A DNA stretch of 42,544 nt from Candidatus Gottesmanbacteria bacterium RIFCSPHIGHO2_02_FULL_39_14 (GTDB lineage Bacteria > Patescibacteriota > Microgenomatia > 2-02-FULL-39-11). Made by a program: the position numbers and the translations under genes. The notes beneath the pieces are model-generated. The model was not told the origin of the DNA and ran no database searches. It worked only from the letters and a program-made list of their open reading frames with translations. Of the stretch, positions 22,559-30,322 are shown piece by piece (the first letter of the stretch is position 1; every line of letters starts with the position of its first letter). Location of the stretch: the NCBI GenBank assembly GCA_001779205.1, contig MFJM01000012.1, positions 7,294-49,837 on the forward strand, given 5' to 3'.

Positions 22559-25204
22559 TTATTTATACAGTTTCAAATCCCGAGTCAAGAATGCTAAATC
22601 CTTGGTTTTTCCCGCTAATAGCACGGCATGGTAAACAAGATCTTTTTCTTTTATCTTGGAAAGCGCTTGTGTTAAATCTTCATCGGTGCCCGTATCAAAC
22701 ATCACCTCCGGATAATCCACACAAAAAATTCCCATATTTTTTGCCTTTACGACAATATTTTTTATTTGTGCAGATGTGGCTCCCAGAATAACAAACGGGT
22801 ATTTTGATATACCTTGATGGACATTTCCATCTGCATCTTTTAAGAGAGGATCCCCCATCCATGACTGATCCAAATACCTGCCAGCAGACAGAGACATATG
22901 ACCCAGGGCATTTGATGCCCTCCCTTTATCCAAATCGCGATTTATAACTGCTACTATTTTTCTTTGCCTGTAATCATACTTTACATCCGATTTAATGAAT
23001 TTACTGATTTTTAACTTTCTCCCGTCCGCCGTAATTATACCGGCATCGGTTACTTCCCCTCCGCAATATTTTGTAATTGTGTCAATTGCTTCTTCTAGGG
23101 ATTTATTCACCATTTTTTCATCTATATCGTAAATTCCATCAACGTTAAGAATTATGTTTTTCGTTTTATCGGTTATTTTTGTTCTTTCTGCATCCCGATA
23201 ATTATAATCCAGATTATAGGGGCCTATTTGATCGCTATAAATTACTTCTCCTTTTTGTATTTGAGTAGCCCCTTCAACTCCTAAAAGATCTATAGTTTCT
23301 CCGTGCTGAGCAACTTTTACCATAACCGGCAAAACCATTTTATCCAAATCAAAAGCGCCTAAACTCACCCGGTTTTTTATGACAATTAAGTTATAGGCAT
23401 CTACACATGTATTAACCGTATACAATCCTTTCGCCTGAGCGATTCTGCGAAGCAACGCTTCCGGACTCGGACGCCGGGAATGCAAATCCACATTCATCTT
23501 TTGATACATTTGCCGGTAACTTTGAATTTCAGGAAAGGTATCGATCTTCTCCTGGGTCAGATTTTTATTTAATTTCAAGACAGTATTTTTTTCGTCTTCG
23601 AGTGAATCATCTTTTTTCCTGACAGTAATATTACGTATTACAGCATATCCAATACACGCGGACGGATATTGTGAAGTAAATTGCGGATCAAGAGAAATGA
23701 CTTCACCTGTAACAGGTGCGGCAGTTTTTCTGATAATTGCTTTTTGTTCCGGTTTAAGGGTCGGAAAAGGTATGACTTCTTTAATAGACGGAGTGTTAGT
23801 GAGAAGCATAACAACCCGATCCATACCTATACCCAAACCGCAAGCCGGGGGAAAACCGTGTTCGATAGCTTCCAAATAATCATAATCAGTCTGATGTGCT
23901 TCTTCAAAACCGGCCTCTTCTCTCTTTTTTTCTTCAATAAACCGCTGTTTAAGGTCGACGGGGTTATTAAGTTCCGTATAGTTATTTCCTATTTCTAATC
24001 CGTTGATAAACATTTCAAACCTTTGAGTAAAGCGGGGATCCTCGCATTTTTTGGCCAATGGGGAAACTTCTATCGGATAATCATATATTATTGTTGGCTG
24101 AATAAGCTGTTTTTCAACAAAAACTTCAAAGGCAAATGCCATGACTTCACCCAGACTCCGCATTTTATTCATTTCAGCGGTTAATTCGTCGGAAATTTTA
24201 TTTCCGAGAACTGCTTTTTTAGCTTCATTAACCGTTTTCCATTGCATCGGGTCCAGAGGTGTATATTTTTTCACTGCTTCTACAAGACGATAGCGTTTCC
24301 ACGGCCGGGCAAAATTCAATACCTTATCCTGGTATATTACTTTTAGTTTGCCCAGAACATTTTGGGTTACATATTCCAACAATTCTTCCACTATATCCAT
24401 ACCGTAGTGATAATCTTCATAGGCAATTTGAGCTTCAAACATTGTAAATTCCGGATTATGTTCATGGTCGACACCTTCGTTACGGAATACTTTGGTAATC
24501 TCATAGACTTTTTCAAATCCGCCTACTATCAACCGTTTCAAATACATTTCATCGGAAATACGCAGGTAAAAGTCCGCATCGAGTGCGTTATGGTGAGTTA
24601 TAAAAGGCCGGGCAAAGCCTCCGCCGTAAACCGGCTGTAATGTAGGTGTTTCAACTTCAAGATAATTTTTATTATTAAAAAAATCACGAAAAGCCTGAAC
24701 TGTTTTACTTCTCACTTCCAGTCTTTTACTGACATCAGCGTTAAGAATCATATCAAGATATCTTTTCCGGTAGCGTTCTTCAATATCTTTTAATCCATAC
24801 CATTTATCAGGCAAGGGTCTTACTGATTTGGCTATTATTTGAAAATTATAGGCAAAAACGGATATTTCACCAGAGGCTGTCTTATCAACTTTCCCCTGAA
24901 CAGCGATAAAGTCCCCGATATCAATAAGAGGTATGAGATTAATTAAATTAATATCCAGGATATCAGCTTTTAAAACTGTTTGAATTTTCCCGCTGCCGTC
25001 AATAATATCTAAAAAGGCAATTTTCCCCTGATGACGGTAAGCAATAATTCTTCCTATAACTTTAGCTTCCTTTCCGATTCTATTACGGGCATCTGCGATC
25101 TTATCTTTTCTTTCGACTGTAGACGGAAATGGATCTATTTCCAGCGATCTAAGCTTGTCCAATTTATCCAACCTGGTCTTTATTAAAATATCTAAGGTTG
25201 CCAT
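22559..25204 (-). CDS. lysS: lysyl-tRNA synthetase fused to B3/B4 and DUF2000 domains
   Basis: 881 residues, against about 500 for a normal class II LysRS. Residues about 1-490 are the synthetase: OB-fold anticodon domain, motif 2 in VFRNEGVDHEHNPEFTMFEA and motif 3 in GLGIGMDRVVMLL. Residues about 510-740 match the PheRS B3/B4 domain (YPSACIGYAVIRNITV, LLRRIAQAKGLYTVNTCVDA, SLGAFDLDKMVLPV). In PheRS and in free-standing YbaK/B3-B4 proteins this fold handles editing or tRNA binding. Residues about 745-881 (KIVAVINRDLDKGRASNALG, GDPLLKDADGN, FCVDYPEVMFDTGTDEDL) look like DUF2000, a peptidyl-tRNA-hydrolase-like fold. The fusion suggests built-in editing of mischarged tRNA, but that is inference. 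Confidence 0.88.
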   Translation of the reverse strand: MATLDILIKTRLDKLDKLRSLEIDPFPSTVERKDKIADARNRIGKEAKVIGRIIAYRHQGKIAFLDIIDGSGKIQTVLKADILDINLINLIPLIDIGDFIAVQGKVDKTASGEISVFAYNFQIIAKSVRPLPDKWYGLKDIEERYRKRYLDMILNADVSKRLEVRSKTVQAFRDFFNNKNYLEVETPTLQPVYGGGFARPFITHHNALDADFYLRISDEMYLKRLIVGGFEKVYEITKVFRNEGVDHEHNPEFTMFEAQIAYEDYHYGMDIVEELLEYVTQNVLGKLKVIYQDKVLNFARPWKRYRLVEAVKKYTPLDPMQWKTVNEAKKAVLGNKISDELTAEMNKMRSLGEVMAFAFEVFVEKQLIQPTIIYDYPIEVSPLAKKCEDPRFTQRFEMFINGLEIGNNYTELNNPVDLKQRFIEEKKREEAGFEEAHQTDYDYLEAIEHGFPPACGLGIGMDRVVMLLTNTPSIKEVIPFPTLKPEQKAIIRKTAAPVTGEVISLDPQFTSQYPSACIGYAVIRNITVRKKDDSLEDEKNTVLKLNKNLTQEKIDTFPEIQSYRQMYQKMNVDLHSRRPSPEALLRRIAQAKGLYTVNTCVDAYNLIVIKNRVSLGAFDLDKMVLPVMVKVAQHGETIDLLGVEGATQIQKGEVIYSDQIGPYNLDYNYRDAERTKITDKTKNIILNVDGIYDIDEKMVNKSLEEAIDTITKYCGGEVTDAGIITADGRKLKISKFIKSDVKYDYRQRKIVAVINRDLDKGRASNALGHMSLSAGRYLDQSWMGDPLLKDADGNVHQGISKYPFVILGATSAQIKNIVVKAKNMGIFCVDYPEVMFDTGTDEDLTQALSKIKEKDLVYHAVLLAGKTKDLAFLTRDLKLYK

Positions 25205-25267
25205 AATAAATATAAATTGAATACTCTTACATTAATATAATTTGTATAATAATTATATTCTAGTATT

Positions 25268-25289
25268 AAAAAAGCCGGCTTGCGCCGGC
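25268..25289 (-). terminator. intrinsic terminator of greA
   Basis: GCCGGC (25274-25279), loop ttgc, GCCGGC (25284-25289), followed on the minus strand by TTTTTT (25273-25268). A textbook rho-independent terminator 24 nt after the greA stop. The LysRS gene downstream must therefore have its own promoter or rely on read-through. Confidence 0.9.
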
Positions 25290-25313
25290 ATATTTATGAT
25301 TATTTTAGATCTA

Positions 25314-25778
25314 TTAGTCAATGTGGAGAATTTTATAAAAAATCTTGCCGGCTGGGGCTTCCACTTCAACTTTATCACCGGGTTTTTTACCCAATAAGGC
25401 TTTACCTAAAGGAGAACTATGGGAAATTTTTTTCTGCAAAGGATCAGCTTCCCACTCACCAACTATGGTAAATATTTCTCTTTTTCCGTTGACATGAAGA
25501 GTAACTTTGCAGCCTACATCCACTTTTTTCCTGGAGTGCGAGTTGACAATTTTAGCCTCAGAAATGATTAGTTTTAGCTCGGCTATACGGCCGTCGATGA
25601 AGGCTAAATCCTGTTTAGCAGCAGTATACTCGCTGTTTTCAGTCAGATCTCCTTCGCTTCGGGCATTACTTAAGCGTACTACAGCCTCAGGTCTCTTGCC
25701 TTCAAGCAATTGCTGATATTCTTCCTTAAGCTCTTTAAGGCCGTCCTTGGTTAACAATATTTTCTTATTAGGTATCAT
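25314..25778 (-). CDS. greA: transcription elongation factor GreA
   Basis: 154 residues, full length. The N-terminal coiled coil has the acidic tip pattern ARSEGDLTENSEY (the D/E pair that stimulates RNA polymerase cleavage of backtracked RNA), followed by AAKQDLAFIDGRI. The C-terminal FKBP-like domain has the usual SPLGKALLGKKPGDKVEVEA. It is monocistronic: promoter at 25851-25879, leader hairpin with a T-run at 25796-25830, terminator at 25268-25289. Confidence 0.95.
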   Translation of the reverse strand: MIPNKKILLTKDGLKELKEEYQQLLEGKRPEAVVRLSNARSEGDLTENSEYTAAKQDLAFIDGRIAELKLIISEAKIVNSHSRKKVDVGCKVTLHVNGKREIFTIVGEWEADPLQKKISHSSPLGKALLGKKPGDKVEVEAPAGKIFYKILHID

Positions 25779-25795
25779 AGCTTCAGGTGTAAATC

Positions 25796-25830
25796 AAAAA
25801 AATCCCCCGCAGTGATAAATAATTTGGGGA
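25796..25830 (-). terminator. terminator-like hairpin in the greA leader
   Basis: On the minus strand TCCCC (25830-25826) can pair with GGGGA (25807-25803), followed by seven T residues (25802-25796). It lies between the greA promoter and start codon. An attenuator that GreA itself could influence is plausible, as known for greA leaders in enterobacteria. Confidence 0.5.
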
Positions 25831-25850
25831 ATTAATGTTTGAATTGCTAA

Positions 25851-25879
25851 ACTATACTCCTTGCTGAGGCTATTGTCAA
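25851..25879 (-). promoter_or_regulatory. greA promoter
   Basis: Minus strand TTGACA (25879-25874), 17-nt spacer, TATAGT (25856-25851). The -35 box overlaps the -35 of the divergent tRNA-Glu promoter within the palindrome attgtcaat. Confidence 0.8.
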
Positions 25880-25902
25880 TATCTCAAAAGGGCAAGTATA
25901 AT
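25873..25902 (+). promoter_or_regulatory. tRNA-Glu promoter
   Basis: TTGTCA (25873-25878), 18-nt spacer, TATAAT (25897-25902), 15 nt before the first base of the tRNA. It shares its -35 region with the greA promoter on the other strand. Confidence 0.7.
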
Positions 25903-25917
25903 AGAAAAAACATATTT

Positions 25918-25994
25918 GCCGCCATCGTCTAGTGGCTTAGGACGTCAGGTTCTCAACCTGAAAATCGCGGGTTCGATTCCCGCTGGCGGTACCA
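25918..25994 (+). tRNA. tRNA-Glu (anticodon CTC), CCA encoded
   Basis: Acceptor GCCGCCA pairs with TGGCGGT, discriminator A, encoded CCA. The D arm gtctagtggcttaggac is typical of tRNA-Glu. Anticodon stem TCAGG/CCTGA with loop TTCTCAA gives anticodon CTC at 25952-25954. T arm CGGGTTCGATTCCCG. All stems are complete. Its 3' end forms one end of the recombinase element, and the recombinase gene ends inside it on the other strand. Confidence 0.95.
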
Positions 25995-27495
25995 AGTTCC
26001 GACTTGTCGGGGCCGCCCGCAGGGCGGCCCATGGATTTAGCGCCGCGCCACGGACTTTTTTGTTGGAAAGGTAAAGGTTCGAACCGAAGATTTTTTTAAG
26101 TAATACCTTTTTCTTTGAGAGATCATTACCCCTTGCGATATTTGCAGCATCAGCTGCTTCTATAACCCATGTTCTCATGGGTCCGAGCCAAGCATTTTGC
26201 GTTTGTTCAAATGTATTAATTTTTTCTTCGAATGTCTTTTTTTGAGATAACAATTCAGCCTTCTTATTTAAGTAAGTATTGCGGTCAATAATCTGATCAA
26301 GATATGAATCTAAAAGGCGCTGGAGCTTTAGGTTTATAGCTTCAACCTCAATTTTTTTCATTTGAACAAACGCAGCACAGGATTGGGAAGAATCTTTTTC
26401 TTCTATTTTTAGATTATTTAAAATTTTATATTTCCAATCCTGTGGTAAAGAAACTTTTTGAATTAAATCTGATAATTGGCTGTTTAAGGCTTCTTCACGG
26501 ATATAACTTTGTCTGCAATCCTGAATCTGGGACTTTTTAGAACAACGGTAATAAATGTAGGTAGCGGAATGATTGGTTTCCTTATAAAACTTTGTCTTAA
26601 TTTCAGCTGTTATCATCATTCCGCATTCGCCACAGTGAAGAAGCCTGGTAAAAGCCTTTGGAATTCTGCCGTTTTCCTTGATATGAACAGGCTTACTTCT
26701 GTCTTTTAACACCATTTGCACCTTATCAAAAAGTTTCTTTGAAATGATTGGTTTGTGGATTCCCTCATGCAATTCACCACTGAATCTAAAAAGTCCCGTA
26801 TAGATCGGATCTGAAAGAATGTATTTAATTCTGTCCCTTTTAAGTTTTTTATTACCTCTTGAGAAAATACCATTTCGAGCCAAAAAGTTTGAAATATCTT
26901 CAAGTCTTGATTCATTTTGGGAATAAATACCAAAGGCAAGAGCTAAAATTGGACCTTTTTTCTTATCAATATCGATTTTCTTGGTTAATTTATTATTTAA
27001 ATAGCCAATTGGAGCAATTCCGGGGCGCTCACCCCTTCTAACTTTTTGGCGAAGTCCTCTTTTGGTATTTTCAGAGAGGGAATCCACATAATATTTGCTT
27101 TGCCCAAACGCCAAATTAAGAATAAACTTTCCCTGGGGTGTGGGCTCAAACCAGAATGTCGGGAATTTGAGAAATCTGATTTTACCTGTATCAATTAGAT
27201 ATATTATTCTTCCTCCATCAACACTATTGCGAGCAAGTCTGTCCGGATTCCAAGCTAAAATACCGGAAGCTTGACCTTTTTCAATTTTCTCAATCATTGA
27301 ATTGAAAATAGGTCTTCCAGGTATTTTGGCTGATTGTTTTTCAATAAATTCCTCTTGAATTGAAATACCTTCTTTAGTAGCAAATTCACGAATTTCAATA
27401 AGCTGATCTTCAATAGACCGCACTTGTTTATCTTCTACGTCTGTAGACTTGCGAGCATATAAAAAGAATTTTTGAGGGATACTAATAGTTTGCAT
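25945..27495 (-). CDS. large serine recombinase (resolvase/integrase)
   Basis: 516 residues. N-terminal catalytic domain FFLYARKSTDVEDKQVRSIE (nucleophile Ser17) with LAWNPDRLARNSVDGGRII, then a Recombinase domain (GIAPIGYLNNK ... RIKYILSDPIYTGLFRF), a zinc ribbon (LLHCGECGMMITAE ... YYRCSKKSQIQDCRQ) and a C-terminal coiled coil, the order found in large serine integrases. The last residues (PPAGIEPAIFRLRT) are just the antisense reading of tRNA-Glu, and the stop lies in the anticodon stem. The native end before integration is probably the one preserved at the inverted remnant (27698-27859). It would catalyse integration at the tRNA 3' end. Confidence 0.9.
   Translation of the reverse strand: MQTISIPQKFFLYARKSTDVEDKQVRSIEDQLIEIREFATKEGISIQEEFIEKQSAKIPGRPIFNSMIEKIEKGQASGILAWNPDRLARNSVDGGRIIYLIDTGKIRFLKFPTFWFEPTPQGKFILNLAFGQSKYYVDSLSENTKRGLRQKVRRGERPGIAPIGYLNNKLTKKIDIDKKKGPILALAFGIYSQNESRLEDISNFLARNGIFSRGNKKLKRDRIKYILSDPIYTGLFRFSGELHEGIHKPIISKKLFDKVQMVLKDRSKPVHIKENGRIPKAFTRLLHCGECGMMITAEIKTKFYKETNHSATYIYYRCSKKSQIQDCRQSYIREEALNSQLSDLIQKVSLPQDWKYKILNNLKIEEKDSSQSCAAFVQMKKIEVEAINLKLQRLLDSYLDQIIDRNTYLNKKAELLSQKKTFEEKINTFEQTQNAWLGPMRTWVIEAADAANIARGNDLSKKKVLLKKIFGSNLYLSNKKVRGAALNPWAALRAAPTSRNLVPPAGIEPAIFRLRT
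25989..26044. repeat. 56-bp inverted repeat, left arm at the tRNA-Glu 3' end
   Basis: Starts within the last bases of the tRNA (gtacca) and contains two palindromes, ccgac-ttg-tcgg-like and ggccgccc-gca-gggcggcc. It is a perfect reverse complement of 27759-27814; similarity then continues at a lower level to about 26143. Confidence 0.85.
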
Positions 27496-27516
27496 AATTT
27501 AAACGGCCGCTCCGGT

Positions 27517-27580
27517 GTACTCAAACCCTTGCGGATCTGTCCGAAACGGCCGTTAAAAAACCGCAAGATTGTTTGAGTAC
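27517..27580. repeat. 64-bp nested palindrome upstream of the recombinase gene
   Basis: GTACTCAAAC (27517-27526) and GTTTGAGTAC (27571-27580) are perfect inverted arms. Inside them CTTGCGG (27528-27534) pairs with CCGCAAG (27561-27567). AAACGGCCG occurs at 27501-27509 and again at 27544-27552. It lies directly before the recombinase start and could be its operator or a recombination site. Confidence 0.55.
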
Positions 27581-27668
27581 ATCCTTAATATATAGAGTAG
27601 GAAAATATTATCAAGATGATTGTCTAAAACAAACTGTGGCAAAAATTCTTTTTCGTTTGGGCAAAGTT

Positions 27669-27695
27669 CCCTCTGCGGCCGGAGAGGGATTTTTT
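27669..27695 (+). terminator. intrinsic terminator on the plus strand
   Basis: CCCTCT (27669-27674), loop gcggccgg, AGAGGG (27683-27688), then a six-T run from 27690. No intact plus-strand gene precedes it, so it may be a leftover of the rearranged element. Confidence 0.65.
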
Positions 27696-27697
27696 AT

Positions 27698-27859
27698 ATC
27701 GCAAGGGGTCACTTAAATCTTCGGCTCTTTTTTCTTCCCAACAAAAAAGTACGTGGTGAGGCGCTAAATCCATGGGCCGCCCTGCGGGCGGCCCCGACAA
27801 GTCGGAACTTGGTACAAGTCCAAAACACGGCTCGGAATCACTTCATCAATAATGCCTAA
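27698..27859 (+). pseudogene. remnant of a second serine-recombinase 3' end, inverted
   Basis: Reads IARGHLNLRLFFLPNKKVRG then EALNPWAALRAAPTSRNLV, against IARGNDLSKKK ... LYLSNKKVRGAALNPWAAL and RAAPTSRNLV in the intact recombinase. It then continues QVQNTARNHFINNA and stops at 27859. About 24 nt are missing relative to the intact gene. It contains the right inverted-repeat arm (27759-27814) and shows what follows the att-like point when no tRNA is attached. Confidence 0.6.
27759..27814. repeat. 56-bp inverted repeat, right arm
   Basis: Exact reverse complement of 25989-26044. Together the arms bound a segment of about 1.83 kb holding the recombinase gene. Inverted rather than direct orientation is unusual for integrase attachment sites. 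Confidence 0.85.
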
Positions 27860-28139
27860 TAAATAATGTAGCAAGAAAAAGAGGTATGAGGGGAAAATGA
27901 ATTGCTACATTACAACAAATGTTGCTCACCCCGCCTGACGGCGGGGTTTCCACCAGAGGAGGACAGGCGCATTGTATTAGCTCACCCGCTTCGCGGGTTC
28001 GCTTCTTCAATCTTCTTTTGAGAAATTTTCGCCGCTTTATTTACCAAAATCATATTATTGAACAAATAAATATATATTTCATTCAAACGAACAAACTAAT
28101 TGCTCAATAGATTTTATTTATTTGTTTATGATCAACTAT
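27815..28139. other. gene-free stretch with three hairpins
   Basis: TAATGTAGCAA (27864-27874) pairs with TTGCTACATTA (27902-27912). CCCCGCC-tgac-GGCGGGG (27929-27946) is followed by ttt, and CCCGC-ttc-GCGGG lies at 27985-27997. These lie past the 3' end of the protease gene (stop at 28140), so some may end the defence operon. Apart from the end of the recombinase remnant, no gene is visible here. Confidence 0.5.
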
Positions 28140-29426
28140 CTACTCAAAAAACCAGTCCCAAGTAGGGTTTTCTACCTCTAAAATTTTACTTTTGAACATT
28201 TTATAAACTCCATCTTCTTTGATAGTTTGCCAGATTCCTTCGTAAAAGTGCATTTCTGCTTCCCCGTCCACCCAGTTTTTAGTTGAGAATTTCACAAAGG
28301 CGGTATCGTTAGTATTTTCAAATTTCTCGGACTTGATAACGTCAACATCTAATATATCGGTAAATCGATTTGTCCATTCTTCGAAGTTGGTTTTTTTAAG
28401 GTACTCTTCACTTAACAAGTTAAAGCCGTCTTCCATTCTCCTGGCTTTGAGATACGTATAAAAAGCTTTGACTGCTTCTTCCGGCGAAACAGATGGGTCA
28501 ACTTCGATTTTTGTAATATTCTGGTCGGTAAAATCAGGTATTACCGTTTTTGCCCAGTCTGCATTGATAAATAGTGACAATCCGGCAAGACTAATGGTAT
28601 TAATTCCAACTACACTACCGCATTGATCTACTAGCGGGCCACCACTCATGCCTTTAACAAGGCTAATATCGGTTTGAATGTAGCCAATGGGCATTTGCTT
28701 GGACTTTCTAAAATCAATAAACCTTCCCTTAAGAGTTGTTGCCTTGCCGGTTAAATCCGTTCCCAAAGCATAGCCAGTGGCAACAAGTGGCTCATCTGCG
28801 CGAAATGCGATTCTATCCGGTAGCGGCAACACTAGATCGTGGTGTGGTTTTTCGGTAAACAGAATCGCCAAGTCAACCTCTTTATTTCCGAGAATTTTCA
28901 CTGGTGTTACAAAATTACCATCAGGAAAAATAATCTTCGGACTAGGCTCATCGGCGATAACATGGAAGTTGGTTATCACTTGGTCGGGAGCAACAAAAAA
29001 GCCTGTCCCCTCCGAATAACCGCCAACCACGCGAACGACTGAATTTATCATTTTATCCCGCACCCCAAATGAACAAAGGAACTTACCGATATAGCCATAT
29101 TGGTTGGTCAAATAATCAGCAATCACAAAAAGCGAAGCAACTAGATAAATGAAGATTCCGAGAATAAAAATTGACTTTAAAAAGTTTTTAAGACTTTTGA
29201 AGGGAAAAATAAATGTTTCAAAAATCAGGCCGATAAAGGCAAATATAAACTTGATTAAAAACTTAACCAGATAATAAGCGGTATAGGTAACAAGTTTTAT
29301 AGGAAAAAGATACAAGGGAAAAAGAAGGCGCTTGAAATAAGCGCCTAGCCCTTTAAGAAGTGTACTCGATCTCTCTTTAATCTTCTTCGCCAACCTATCA
29401 AATTGTCTTTCAAGTATATTTATCAT
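28140..29426 (-). CDS. membrane-anchored trypsin-like (HtrA-type) serine protease
   Basis: 428 residues. The first 110 or so hold two to three hydrophobic segments (residues about 35-58, 58-75 and 88-108). A trypsin-fold domain follows with the triad His (TNFHVIA, about 152), Asp (VDLAILF, about 185) and Ser (VKGMSGGPLVD, about 260). The last 110 residues (SPEEAVKAFYTYLKARRMED ... WDWFFE) resemble an NTF2-like fold, not a PDZ domain. It starts 2 nt after the nuclease gene and ends the defence operon. It may cut a cellular or phage protein once the system senses infection; that is inference. Confidence 0.8.
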   Translation of the reverse strand: MINILERQFDRLAKKIKERSSTLLKGLGAYFKRLLFPLYLFPIKLVTYTAYYLVKFLIKFIFAFIGLIFETFIFPFKSLKNFLKSIFILGIFIYLVASLFVIADYLTNQYGYIGKFLCSFGVRDKMINSVVRVVGGYSEGTGFFVAPDQVITNFHVIADEPSPKIIFPDGNFVTPVKILGNKEVDLAILFTEKPHHDLVLPLPDRIAFRADEPLVATGYALGTDLTGKATTLKGRFIDFRKSKQMPIGYIQTDISLVKGMSGGPLVDQCGSVVGINTISLAGLSLFINADWAKTVIPDFTDQNITKIEVDPSVSPEEAVKAFYTYLKARRMEDGFNLLSEEYLKKTNFEEWTNRFTDILDVDVIKSEKFENTNDTAFVKFSTKNWVDGEAEMHFYEGIWQTIKEDGVYKMFKSKILEVENPTWDWFFE

Positions 29427-29428
29427 GC

Positions 29429-30307
29429 TTAGTCTCTAGATGGCAGCATAATTTGCAAATCTTTATGTATACTGGCTGATAAATTTTGATCAAAATTATA
29501 AATATTTCCAACAATAAAAGTTGTATGTGTCATTGGAATATCAGTCTTAAACCCAGTAAGGCAAGACAAACAATAAAGTATTAAACAGGGTTCGTCGTTA
29601 CATATTTTTCTAATCATAGCTAAGTTATTTTGATAAAATTGGCTAAGCAAAGCATTCAGAAAAGCTAGAGCTGATTGTTCATCTTTACTGTCAAGGATCA
29701 AATCGTCTCCTAATATGATTTGTTCAAGTGATAAAGCCATGGTTGGAATACCAACAGAATTTTGCGTTTTTCTCAGTTGTTTTAAGGCTTTTCTAATATT
29801 CTTTTCTAGAGACTTCATCGAATATGGTCTTTTACACTCGATGTTATAAGTAAAGTTAGTTGTTGAAAGCTGTAAATCCGGATTGGATCTTCCAAGCTTA
29901 ACTCGTAGATTCCTAGCATAGAAAAAAGAAAATAAACTAAGTTCAAAAGTTGTATCCCTAGCTTGCGTGTTATTGATATCTTCCTCTGAAAGTAGGTAGG
30001 TTCCCTTAGCCAAATGTGTTAGTTTCACTTTTAGGATGTTATTATCTATTTTGGTATTTTGAAGAGCGTCGATTATCTTGCATATCTCAAGTACATAGAA
30101 CTGGCTATAGTAATACTTCGCTTTATTTTTCTGGATTAACACATGAAACTTGTCTTTATCCAGATTTCTCGATTTTTCGATTTCTCCTAAATATTTAAAA
30201 TATTTACTTATCCTATTAGAATCATCGAAATTTAGCCCAAGATTGCTATACAAATCCTTGATTTTCTTCTTATAAAGTAATAAGTCTGAATACTTATATT
30301 TATTCAT
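29429..30307 (-). CDS. PD-(D/E)XK nuclease-like protein in the defence operon
   Basis: 292 residues from the ATG at 30307, which is preceded by aaggtgcgaaaa (AAGGTG as RBS); an in-frame GTG at 30316 is less likely. The first 120 residues are helical. Then FELSLFSFFYARNLRVKLG, SNPDLQLSTTNFTYNIECKR and PYSMKSLEKNIRKAL give the Glu, Pro-Asp, and Glu-Cys-Lys pattern of a restriction-type PD-(D/E)XK site. The gene lies between the HEPN gene and the protease, both a few nt away. I do not recognise a named family; a nuclease role is a reasonable but unproved reading. Confidence 0.55.
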   Translation of the reverse strand: MNKYKYSDLLLYKKKIKDLYSNLGLNFDDSNRISKYFKYLGEIEKSRNLDKDKFHVLIQKNKAKYYYSQFYVLEICKIIDALQNTKIDNNILKVKLTHLAKGTYLLSEEDINNTQARDTTFELSLFSFFYARNLRVKLGRSNPDLQLSTTNFTYNIECKRPYSMKSLEKNIRKALKQLRKTQNSVGIPTMALSLEQIILGDDLILDSKDEQSALAFLNALLSQFYQNNLAMIRKICNDEPCLILYCLSCLTGFKTDIPMTHTTFIVGNIYNFDQNLSASIHKDLQIMLPSRD

Positions 30308-30322
30308 TTTTCGCACCTTAAG

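Noticed and set aside
26066-26080. A second tRNA T-arm (ggttcgaacc) beside the recombinase end.
   Set aside because: It is a short palindrome within the recombinase coding region; no acceptor or anticodon stem can be built around it.
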